The notes beneath the pieces were generated by a model. That model ran no database searches and was not told where the DNA came from. It was given only the letters and a program-made list of their open reading frames with translations. A stretch of 12,639 bases of DNA, taken from a bacterium (GTDB taxonomy: Bacteria > UBA9089 > CG2-30-40-21 > SBAY01). Position 1 is the first letter of the stretch. Every line of letters begins with the position of its first letter. The position numbers and the translations under genes are program-made. Positions 4,784 to 11,230 of the stretch are shown one piece after another. The DNA is taken from contig JASEHU010000032.1 in NCBI GenBank assembly GCA_030018635.1, positions 1 through 12,639 of the forward strand. Reading direction: 5' to 3'.

Positions 4784-7624
4784 GTGGAAAAACTAAAAGG
4801 GCTTAAGCGGATAATCAAGGGTGAGGTATTATTTGATGAGTTGACCCGGGCACTCTACTCTACAGGCGCCTCTATTTATAAAATCAAACCTGCGGCTGTA
4901 GTCATCCCAAGGGATAAAGAGGATGTGGTAAAACTCATTGAATATGCCCAAAAAGAAGGTCTGTCGGTAATTCCGCGGGGTGCTTGTTCAAGCCTAACAG
5001 GAGCGGCAATAGGCTCGGGAATAGTAATTGACTTTACCAAATATATGAACCAAATCATGCAGGTAAATGGGGATTTTGTCGATGTCCAACCCGGGATAGT
5101 TTATGCCGGATTAAATAAGAAATTAGCCGCAATGAACAGGTTTTTTGCCCCTGACCCATCCAGTGGTAATTTTTGCACTATTGGCGGGATGATTGGTTGT
5201 AATGCCGGGGGCGCCCACTCGGTTAAATATAAGGCTACTAACGAATATGTCGAATCACTTGAAGTGGTTTTAGCCTCTGGAGAGTTGGTAAATATTGAAA
5301 GGTCTTCCTCACCACCGCCAACCGCTTTCAAGATAGCTGATAAAATCTTTAACCTGATATCTAAAAATGAACTCCTCATCGAAGAACGGAGACCAAAGGT
5401 AAAAAGGAATGCCTGTGGATATGACCTTAATATTATAAAGGATGGAAAGCTAAATTTACCCAGATTATTAGTCGGTTCAGAAGGAACTTTAGGGATTATT
5501 ACTGAGGCAAGACTCAGGCTGAATAAACCGCTAAAACATAAAGTGGTCGCTTTATTGAATATCGGTTCTTTAGAAAAGGTTGGTGAGGCAGTAGAACGAT
5601 TATTAGAATTCGAGCCGTCTGCCATTGAACTAATGGATGAATTTTTTATTAACTTAGTTAAAGAGTTTGAGCCCGGCCTTAAAACAATCCTTCCGGAATT
5701 ATCCCAGGCATTATTATTAGTAGAATTAGAAGGTGAAGATAAGGATGAGGTAAGACAGCGGGCTGAAAACCTCAAATCTGTGACCGAACATATCCAGGTT
5801 GCCTATGATTTGGTTGAACAGGAACGATTATGGAAGATACGCAAATCCGCCGTGCCAATTATAAATAGGGTAATTGGGCTCAAAAGGCCTATTCCATTTA
5901 TTGAAGATACCATCGTCCCCATCCACAAATCAGGGGAATATATCAATCAATTACATCAAATCTTTGCCGATAATCAAGTTGAGGCGTGCATTTATGGGCA
6001 TGCCGGTGATGGGAATCTGCATATCCGTCCCCGATTAGACCTCAAAGACAATAAGGATATTCATAAGATGAAAAAAATTGCCGATGAGGTTTATTCTTTA
6101 GTGATTTCACTTAAAGGCTCAATGACTGCCGAACATGGTGATGGGTTTCTTAGAACACCATATTTATCAAAGCAGTATGGTCCCCTAACCTCTTTATTCA
6201 AGGAGGTAAAAAATATATTTGACCCGCAAAATATCCTCAATCCCAATAAGATTATAGACATAGAAGAAAGCTTTGTGCATGACCTGATTTATGGTTGGGA
6301 TTTTAATTATGCCAGAACATCAACCAAGCAAGCCTCTTCTAAGTTTGATAAGGACAATTTAAGAGAAGAAATCGAGAAATGCCATAGTTGTGGTCAATGT
6401 AGAAATATTTGCCCGGTAGTTATGGAGACATTAGCGGAGGAGAATTCGCCCCGGGCTAAGGCAACTTTACTTCGGGCAATCATCACCGGAGATTTAGAGG
6501 GTAGTCATTTTTTTACGAAGAGGTTTAAAAAAATATTCGATTTATGCCTTAATTGCCGATTATGCCTTGTTCAATGTCCTACGCAGGTAGATATTCCCCA
6601 ACTTATAATTGAGGCAAAAAACCATTATATCTCTAAAATGGGACAAATAGTGCCTGAGCAAATCATTCAAAATCCACAGTTGCTATTGTCTATTTCATCA
6701 CTCATGCCACATTTTACTAATCTTTTCAACCGGTCTAAATTTGGCAAGGCTGTTTTAGAGGCTACCCTCGGTCTATCGACAAAAAGGGATCTACCGCAAA
6801 TATCCCCTAAGCCATTAACTACCTACAAATCTTTGAGTGCCCCAAAGGAAATCAAGATAGCCTATTTCCATGGCTGTTTTGCAAACTTTTATTCAGTAGA
6901 GGATGAGGGATTAATGGTCATAAAGATATTGGAACGCCATGGGGTAGAGGTTATTTTGCCAAGGCAAAGATGTTGTGGGGCACCTAAAATTGCTGGAGGA
7001 AATTTAGATGCCGCCTACGAGAATATAAAATATAATATCGAATACCTCTCTAAGGCAATTTCCGCTGGATACCATGTGGTGACAAGTTGTCCTACCTGCG
7101 GTCTTATGTTGAAAAAGGATTATCCCCGTATTATGGATATTCCTGCGACTCATTTAATCGCCCAAAACACCTCTGACATTCATCAATTTCTCTGGAGGTT
7201 ATTTACTAATGGAAGATTAAATACGGATTTCAAACCGTTACCAGGCAAGCCTGTACCAAGCAAGCCTGTACCAGGTAAGACGGTAAATAAACAATTCATC
7301 TATCATCAACCCTGCCATTTAACCGCTACCAGGCAAGCCTGCCTGGGGGAAGATACCCTGACGGTTCAATTACTCAAATTAATTCCCAATATCAGCCTTT
7401 TGGAGATAGAGGATAGTTGTTGTGGTTTGGGAGGGACATTTGGTTTGAAGAAGGAAAGATTTGAGTTATCAATGAAAATTGGAGAAAACCTTTTTCAACA
7501 GATAAAGGACAGTAACCCGGATGGGGTAATTACTTCTTGTGCCGGCTGTAAAATGCAGATTGAACAAGCAACTAACATAAATGTTTATCACCCGATTGAA
7601 TTACTTAACAATATGGAATTTTAG
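4784..7624 (+). CDS. FAD-linked oxidase / Fe-S oxidoreductase fusion (GlcD-GlcF type; 2-hydroxyacid dehydrogenase-like)
   Basis: 946 residues. The N-terminal half is a GlcD-like flavoprotein: FAD-binding loop RGACSSLTGAA at 65-75, then the FAD-oxidase C-terminal domain with HAGDGNLH at 406-413 and EHGDG at 450-454. The C-terminal half is GlcF-like: 4Fe-4S motifs C533/536/539/543 and C588/591/594/598, then two cysteine-rich CCG domains (C698, CC730-731, C769-C772; and C844, CC879-880, C919-C922). Relatives oxidise 2-hydroxyacids such as glycolate, D-lactate or D-2-hydroxyglutarate and pass electrons to a quinone or other acceptor; the substrate cannot be read from sequence. All cluster cysteines are present. 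The GTG start has no Shine-Dalgarno site, but a promoter ends 9 nt before it. Between the CCG domains is a repeat-encoded segment PGKPV-PSKPV-PGKTV (820-834). Confidence 0.9.
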   Translation: MEKLKGLKRIIKGEVLFDELTRALYSTGASIYKIKPAAVVIPRDKEDVVKLIEYAQKEGLSVIPRGACSSLTGAAIGSGIVIDFTKYMNQIMQVNGDFVDVQPGIVYAGLNKKLAAMNRFFAPDPSSGNFCTIGGMIGCNAGGAHSVKYKATNEYVESLEVVLASGELVNIERSSSPPPTAFKIADKIFNLISKNELLIEERRPKVKRNACGYDLNIIKDGKLNLPRLLVGSEGTLGIITEARLRLNKPLKHKVVALLNIGSLEKVGEAVERLLEFEPSAIELMDEFFINLVKEFEPGLKTILPELSQALLLVELEGEDKDEVRQRAENLKSVTEHIQVAYDLVEQERLWKIRKSAVPIINRVIGLKRPIPFIEDTIVPIHKSGEYINQLHQIFADNQVEACIYGHAGDGNLHIRPRLDLKDNKDIHKMKKIADEVYSLVISLKGSMTAEHGDGFLRTPYLSKQYGPLTSLFKEVKNIFDPQNILNPNKIIDIEESFVHDLIYGWDFNYARTSTKQASSKFDKDNLREEIEKCHSCGQCRNICPVVMETLAEENSPRAKATLLRAIITGDLEGSHFFTKRFKKIFDLCLNCRLCLVQCPTQVDIPQLIIEAKNHYISKMGQIVPEQIIQNPQLLLSISSLMPHFTNLFNRSKFGKAVLEATLGLSTKRDLPQISPKPLTTYKSLSAPKEIKIAYFHGCFANFYSVEDEGLMVIKILERHGVEVILPRQRCCGAPKIAGGNLDAAYENIKYNIEYLSKAISAGYHVVTSCPTCGLMLKKDYPRIMDIPATHLIAQNTSDIHQFLWRLFTNGRLNTDFKPLPGKPVPSKPVPGKTVNKQFIYHQPCHLTATRQACLGEDTLTVQLLKLIPNISLLEIEDSCCGLGGTFGLKKERFELSMKIGENLFQQIKDSNPDGVITSCAGCKMQIEQATNINVYHPIELLNNMEF
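7239..7286 (+). repeat. 15-bp mini-palindrome array inside the FAD/Fe-S oxidoreductase gene
   Basis: Three successive 15-bp units begin at 7241, 7256 and 7271. The first contains the perfect palindrome CAGGC-AA-GCCTG (7242-7253) followed by TAC; the second has one arm mismatch; the third is degenerate. They encode the five-residue repeats PGKPV, PSKPV and PGKTV in the linker between the two cysteine-rich domains. Confidence 0.85.
7327..7341 (+). repeat. Second exact copy of the 15-mer TACCAGGCAAGCCTG
   Basis: This 15-mer is identical to 7239-7253, 88 bp downstream. It codes for part of TRQAC, directly after the conserved PCHL of the second cysteine-rich domain, where related proteins as I recall them are about five residues shorter. 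It looks like a single inserted unit. Confidence 0.7.
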
Positions 7625-7697
7625 ATTTTGGATTTTGGATTTTGGATTGAGAATTAAGGATAGAAGATTCTTCAATCCAAAATCGAAAATCCAAAAT
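7625..7697. repeat. Long inverted repeat between convergent genes (ATTTTGGATTTTGG family)
   Basis: Arms 7625-7653 and 7668-7697 are near-perfect inverted repeats made of iterated ATTTTGG/ATTTTCG blocks. It begins right after the oxidoreductase stop and ends 10 nt before the rsmE stop on the opposite strand. It could serve as a bidirectional transcription end hairpin, although no clear U-tract follows on either side. It belongs to the same family as 8973-9081. Confidence 0.8.
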
Positions 7698-7707
7698 AAA
7701 AAGTTTC

Positions 7708-8502
7708 TTATCCTATCACTCCCAACTCATACAACAAGATACTCAAGGCAACAATAGGGGCTGTTTCACATCTAAGGAGATTTGGACCTAATGATACGGG
7801 GATAAATCCCTTTGCCTCTATTTGTATTACTTCCTGATGGGCAAATCCTCCTTCAGGACCAATAAAAATAGCCAATTTACGAAGGCAATCTTTCTTTGGG
7901 ATTTCCCATTCGGCAACATACCTGCTTAAAACCGTTCTCAATAATGTGGTTGCATTCTCATAGAAGATTAATCCTAAATCAACCTCTCCTATTAATTCTA
8001 AAGAGGTTGAAATATCGGTTATAGGATTAATTATGGGGATTTCAAGTCTCATGGATTGAGATGAGGAGGCTTTGGCTATCCTTTGCCAGCGGGATAGTTT
8101 TTTAGATTCATCCGTTAAATTAACAATAGACCTTCGTGTTTTGGCTGGAATTATTCTGGTTACACCTAATTCCGTACATTTACTTATAATCAGGTCCATC
8201 TTATTAAGTTTTGGTAACGCCTGAACTAAAGTTAATTCTATTTGTGAGGCTTGTCTCTCTGTAGGTGGGTGAATAATTGTCTCAACAATCTTCCCCTTGA
8301 TTATGTTTTGAGCAATTGAGGTAATAACTACACTATATTCATATCCTGAACCATCTAAGACAACAATGTTATCTTTTTCTTTTAATTTCAGGACTCTGTG
8401 AATATGTTGAATATCATCTTTATCTCTTAATTCAACATTTTCTTGAGTGATATTTTCCGGTTTGATAAAAAATCTACGATGAATGGGACGGCTTATTTTC
8501 AT
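7708..8502 (-). CDS. rsmE: 16S rRNA (uracil1498-N3)-methyltransferase RsmE
   Basis: 264 residues, slightly above the usual ~245. RsmE methylates N3 of U1498 in 16S rRNA using S-adenosylmethionine, acting on assembled 30S subunits. Visible: N-terminal PUA-like part with HIHRVLKLKEKD (33-44), a central LVQALPKLNKMDLIISKCTE segment reading into LGV (92-114), and the SPOUT knot motifs IGPEGGF (214-220) and LGPNLLRCETA (238-248). The usual family forms are QKATELGV and LRTETA, so SKCTELGV and LRCETA are mild variants. The ATG at 8502 has no strong Shine-Dalgarno site. It follows rplQ by 100 nt, filled by an inverted repeat, and may be read through from the ribosomal operon. Confidence 0.94.
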   Translation of the reverse strand: MKISRPIHRRFFIKPENITQENVELRDKDDIQHIHRVLKLKEKDNIVVLDGSGYEYSVVITSIAQNIIKGKIVETIIHPPTERQASQIELTLVQALPKLNKMDLIISKCTELGVTRIIPAKTRRSIVNLTDESKKLSRWQRIAKASSSQSMRLEIPIINPITDISTSLELIGEVDLGLIFYENATTLLRTVLSRYVAEWEIPKKDCLRKLAIFIGPEGGFAHQEVIQIEAKGFIPVSLGPNLLRCETAPIVALSILLYELGVIG

Positions 8503-8522
8503 TGTTTTTGCTGTGATTTCTT

Positions 8523-8603
8523 TGGAAATTAGAAATTGGAAAATAGAAATTAGAAAAAGAAAAGGAAGTCGCTTCTAATTTCCAATTTCCAATTTCTATT
8601 TTT
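8523..8603. repeat. Inverted repeat between rplQ and rsmE (GAAATTGGAAA family)
   Basis: A left arm of about 8523-8554, built from GGAAATTAGAAATTGG-like blocks, pairs with 8573-8603 (TTCTAATTTCCAATTTCC and onward). It fills the rplQ-rsmE gap and overlaps the rplQ stop codon at its edge. The sequence differs from the ATTTTGG family. Confidence 0.75.
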
Positions 8604-8956
8604 CATTCTACTAATTCAACTAAAGATATTTTTGCACCATCACCAATTCTCTGACCTACTTTTAATATCCTTGTATATCCTCCATTACGATTTTGGAATC
8701 TTGGGGCAACGATTTCAAAGAGTTTCTTACCCACATCCTGACTTTTAACATAAGATAGTACTTGTCTTCTTGAATGCAAGTCACCTTTTTTTGCTAAAGT
8801 AATCAATTTATCTGCCCATCTGATTAATTCCTTTGCCTTTGCCTCTGTGGTGGTAATCTTTCCATGCCGAAACAGATCGGTCACAATATTTCTTAACATT
8901 GCCTTTCTATGACTGGCTGTGCAATTAAGTTTCCTACCTTTTTTTAAATGACGCAC
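8603..8956 (-). CDS. rplQ: Large ribosomal subunit protein bL17
   Basis: 117 residues, the standard length for bL17, a 50S protein near the exit tunnel. It begins RHLKKGRKL and continues SHRKAMLRN and ITTTEAKAKEL, and ends in the usual NGGYTRILKVGQRIGDGA region. I chose the GTG at 8956, which gives the canonical MRHLKKGRKL start and has AAGGAG at 8967-8972, 10 nt upstream. The frame is open for a further 43 codons to an ATG at 9085, only two bases after the rpoA stop, but that extension is encoded entirely by an inverted-repeat element (peptides such as FDFGFSI and NPKSKIENPK) and is unlikely to be native. Gene order after rpoA is the usual one. Confidence 0.94.
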   Translation of the reverse strand: MRHLKKGRKLNCTASHRKAMLRNIVTDLFRHGKITTTEAKAKELIRWADKLITLAKKGDLHSRRQVLSYVKSQDVGKKLFEIVAPRFQNRNGGYTRILKVGQRIGDGAKISLVELVE

Positions 8957-8966
8957 TGTATTCACA

Positions 8967-8972
8967 CTCCTT
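8967..8972 (-). promoter_or_regulatory. Ribosome binding site for rplQ
   Basis: AAGGAG on the minus strand, 10 nt before the GTG at 8956. It directly abuts the long inverted repeat (8973-9081), so a folded repeat would end exactly at the site. Confidence 0.7.
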
Positions 8973-9081
8973 AATTTTGGATTTTCGATTTTGGATTTTG
9001 GATTGAGGAATTTTATGTTTTTAATCGAAAATTCCACATTGGATTCCTTAATCGAAAATCCAAAATCGAAAATCCAAAATT
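8973..9081. repeat. Near-perfect 38-bp-arm inverted repeat between rpoA and rplQ
   Basis: The arms 8973-9010 and 9044-9081 match at 36 of 38 positions, with a 33-nt loop that contains further related blocks. It is composed of iterated AATTTTGGATTTTCG blocks, as at 7625-7697. It is inserted precisely between the rpoA stop region and the rplQ Shine-Dalgarno site. A stop-free frame passes through it in register with rplQ. Confidence 0.92.
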
Positions 9082-9087
9082 CCATAA

Positions 9088-10074
9088 TTAATCTACTAAT
9101 AGATGGTCTATGTCTTTCATTCCTAAAGTAACTCCATAAACGGCTAATTTATCCTTTATTTCATTCAATGATTTCTTGCCAAAATTTCGAGTTTTTAACA
9201 TTTCTACTTCGGTTCTTTTAACCAATTCACCTAACATCTTAATATTAGCGGCTTTAAGGCAATTAGATGACCTGACTGAAAGTTCTAATTCTTCAATATT
9301 CATTCTCAAAATACCTTTCAGCATTTCAGTCTCTCTATCTTCTACAGCTTCTTCAGGTTTCTCTTCTTCTTCAAATTCAATAAATCCGGAAATCTGCTCT
9401 TTAAGTATTTTTGTTGCTTGGATAACTGCTTGTTGTGGTTGTAAAACACCATTGGTCCATACCTCTAAAATTAGTCGTTCATAATCGGTAATTTGTCCTA
9501 CCCGAACAGCTTCTACCTGGTAGGCTACACGGACCACCGGCGAAAAGAAAGAATCAACAAAAATAACTCCTATTGGTTCTTGTCCTGTTTTATTTTGTTC
9601 AGCGGATACATAACCATATCCTTTGTCTATCTCTACCTCCATAACGAATTTTCCATCAGTATCTAAGGTAGCAATGTGAAGGTCTTTATTCATCACCTCC
9701 ACTTGTGAAGGGCAGTCAAAATCTCCTGCCTTTGCCTCTCCTTCATCTTCTTTATTTAAATAAATTTTTCGTGGGTCAGAATCATGTAACTTTATAATCA
9801 TCTTTTTTAGATTTAAAATTATCTCTGGAACATCTTCTACTACACCTGGAATAGTGGAAAATTCATGATACACACCATCTATTTTTATCCAGATAGGCGC
9901 AGACCCTTCTATACATGATAATAACACCCTTCGAAGACTATTACCTATAGTAGTTCCTAACCCTTGTTCAAATGGTTCAACAATTAATTTACCATAAGTA
10001 TCCGTTAAAGTTTTCTTTTCCCATTCCACCTTTTTAATCTTCTTCAGAGCGGTTATTCCACCTCTACTACCCAT
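9088..10074 (-). CDS. rpoA: DNA-directed RNA polymerase alpha subunit
   Basis: 328 residues, normal length. The alpha dimer nucleates RNA polymerase assembly; its C-terminal domain contacts UP elements and activators. N-terminal domain (about 15-235): GTTIGNSLRRVLLS at 40-53 (dimer/core contact) and DGVYHEFSTIPGVVEDV at 66-82. An acidic linker runs at about 234-250 (EEEEKPEEAVED). The C-terminal domain at about 254-320 contains LSVRSSNCLKAA with the DNA-contacting arginine 268, and NFGKKSLNEIK at 298-308. The first 15 residues (GSRGGITALKK) are longer than usual. GGAGG lies about 12 nt before the ATG. It is preceded by rpsD and followed by rplQ, the common order. The 153-nt rpsD-rpoA gap contains an inverted repeat. 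Confidence 0.97.
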   Translation of the reverse strand: MGSRGGITALKKIKKVEWEKKTLTDTYGKLIVEPFEQGLGTTIGNSLRRVLLSCIEGSAPIWIKIDGVYHEFSTIPGVVEDVPEIILNLKKMIIKLHDSDPRKIYLNKEDEGEAKAGDFDCPSQVEVMNKDLHIATLDTDGKFVMEVEIDKGYGYVSAEQNKTGQEPIGVIFVDSFFSPVVRVAYQVEAVRVGQITDYERLILEVWTNGVLQPQQAVIQATKILKEQISGFIEFEEEEKPEEAVEDRETEMLKGILRMNIEELELSVRSSNCLKAANIKMLGELVKRTEVEMLKTRNFGKKSLNEIKDKLAVYGVTLGMKDIDHLLVD

Positions 10075-10120
10075 AATTTTTTCTAACCTCCTTGCTATTT
10101 TGTAAGCCTTCAGATATCAA

Positions 10121-10201
10121 TGGTCAGAAGTTAGAAGTTTGTAGAGCAGAAGGAAAATCAATCATACTTATATTTCTGCCCTGCTGTATATTTGCTGACC
10201 A
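10121..10201. repeat. Imperfect inverted repeat between rpsD and rpoA (TGGTCAG family)
   Basis: TGGTCAG (10121-10127) pairs with CTGACCA (10195-10201), and AGCAGAA-like sequence (about 10145-10151) with TTCTGCCCTGCT (10174-10185). This is a looser palindrome than the others and unrelated in sequence. It sits wholly in the intergenic gap. Confidence 0.6.
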
Positions 10202-10227
10202 CTAGTGACTTTCGGTTGAACGCTTAC

Positions 10228-10854
10228 CTATTTTGAATACAAAGCAACAATCAATGCTTCATTAATCGGAAGATCGATGTCTTGTCTGTTAGGAATACAA
10301 ATTACCTTAGCTGAAAGTTTATCTTCATCCATCTCTAACCAACTCGGTACCCCTTTAGGAGAAACAATTACCTTCAGTATCTCTTTAATTCTATCCTGGC
10401 TCTTTGGTTTTACCGCAATAGTATCGTTTGCCTTTACTAAAAACGATGGGATATTGACCTTTTTCCCATTGACCAATATATGATTATGTCTAACCAATTG
10501 TCTTGCTTGTGCCCTGGTATTTGCCCAGCCTAATCGATATATCATATTATCTAATCGTCTCTCTAATAGAACTAACAGATTTTCTCCAGTCATTCCTTTT
10601 TGAGTTACGGCCTTAAAATAATAATTTCTAAACTGTTTTTCAAGCACTCCGTAGATATATCGCACCTTTTGCTTTTCTTGTAATTGAAGGGCATAATCCG
10701 ATATCTTTTTTTTCCGTTCCTGCCCTTTTAACCCTGGTGGGTAATTACGCAAGCCAAGGGCACATCGCTGTGATAAACAACGAGTTCCTTTCAATGAAAG
10801 TTTCTGTCCTACTCGTCGACAAATTTTACATTTTGCCTCCCTGTATCGTGCCAT
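10228..10854 (-). CDS. rpsD: Small ribosomal subunit protein uS4
   Basis: 208 residues, typical. uS4 is a primary 16S rRNA binder at the five-way junction and helps start 30S assembly. The N-terminus carries a C+ zinc motif, C9-x2-C12-x13-C26-x4-C31, as in Thermus-type S4. The S4 RNA-binding domain is at about 98-160 (ERRLDNMIYRLGW, then ARQLVRHNHILVNGKKV). GGAGG is 11 nt before the ATG. This is the first gene of a unit with its own promoter; rpsM and rpsK, its usual upstream partners, are absent. In many bacteria S4 represses its own operon by binding the leader, but the leader here is short (about 37 nt) and I see no clear pseudoknot. Confidence 0.97.
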   Translation of the reverse strand: MARYREAKCKICRRVGQKLSLKGTRCLSQRCALGLRNYPPGLKGQERKKKISDYALQLQEKQKVRYIYGVLEKQFRNYYFKAVTQKGMTGENLLVLLERRLDNMIYRLGWANTRAQARQLVRHNHILVNGKKVNIPSFLVKANDTIAVKPKSQDRIKEILKVIVSPKGVPSWLEMDEDKLSAKVICIPNRQDIDLPINEALIVALYSK

Positions 10855-10897
10855 TTATTAATCATCCTCCTCACTCAAATTTTAATATAATCTTAAT

Positions 10898-10926
10898 ATG
10901 TTATCATATATTTTATATTTTGTCAA
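10898..10926 (-). promoter_or_regulatory. Sigma70-type extended -10 promoter for rpsD-rpoA-rplQ(-rsmE)
   Basis: On the minus strand: consensus TTGACA (10926-10921), a 17-nt spacer, TAACAT (10903-10898) preceded by TGA (extended -10). The transcript would start near 10891, about 37 nt before the rpsD ATG. AT-rich flanks upstream could help alpha-subunit binding. Confidence 0.8.
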
Positions 10927-11026
10927 CATTTTTTTATAAGAAAAAGAAAGTTTTTTAATTTGAGGCAAAATTTCAGGTCGTTTAGAAAAGAAAACCAGAG
11001 ACGGTTTAAGAAATTACAACCATTAG

Positions 11027-11186
11027 TACTCCATGACACTTAAATTTGTAGGTTTTTCTCACACAAAGAACACAAAGATTCTTTTTATTTTTCCTCTTTA
11101 TGTGCTTTGTGTTTTTGTGTGAGGATATATTTCGTGATTCTGTATAAAAATTTGTTTATACCCATAAAATAAAATGTCACAGAGTA
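11027..11186. repeat. 160-bp MITE-like palindrome flanked by TTAG
   Basis: The outer ends TACTCCATGACACTT and its imperfect inverse ending GTCACAGAGTA are followed inward by a strong hairpin: 11058-11077 (CTCACACAAAGAACACAAAG) against 11105-11123, identical apart from one indel and one base. TTAG directly flanks both ends (11023-11026 and 11187-11190). There is no coding capacity. Together with the rpsD promoter this accounts for the 376-nt gene-free stretch 10855-11230. Confidence 0.75.
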
Positions 11187-11230
11187 TTAGGTAATAATTG
11201 TGAAATTCTTAAGTTAGATAATTCGGAACT

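Noticed and set aside
4602..4796. Short plus-strand open frame between recG and the oxidoreductase
   Set aside because: It overlaps an inverted repeat and the oxidoreductase promoter, has no ribosome binding site, and its peptide resembles translated repeat DNA.
5101..5775. 224-codon minus-strand open frame inside the oxidoreductase gene
   Set aside because: Its composition is serine/leucine-rich antisense shadow, no family is recognised, and the plus-strand frame carries conserved FAD-domain motifs throughout.
7625..7697. Canonical intrinsic terminator between convergent genes
   Set aside because: The hairpin is strong, but no U-tract follows on either strand and the same repeat family occurs inside an operon (8973-9081), so it is listed as a repeat.
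8957..9085. 43-residue N-terminal extension of bL17
   Set aside because: It is encoded by the inverted-repeat element; bL17 is normally 116-127 residues and the GTG at 8956 has a good ribosome binding site. Kept only as a finding to test.
10855..10891. S4-binding regulatory pseudoknot or riboswitch in the rpsD leader
   Set aside because: The leader from the predicted start is only about 37 nt and I see no convincing paired structure.
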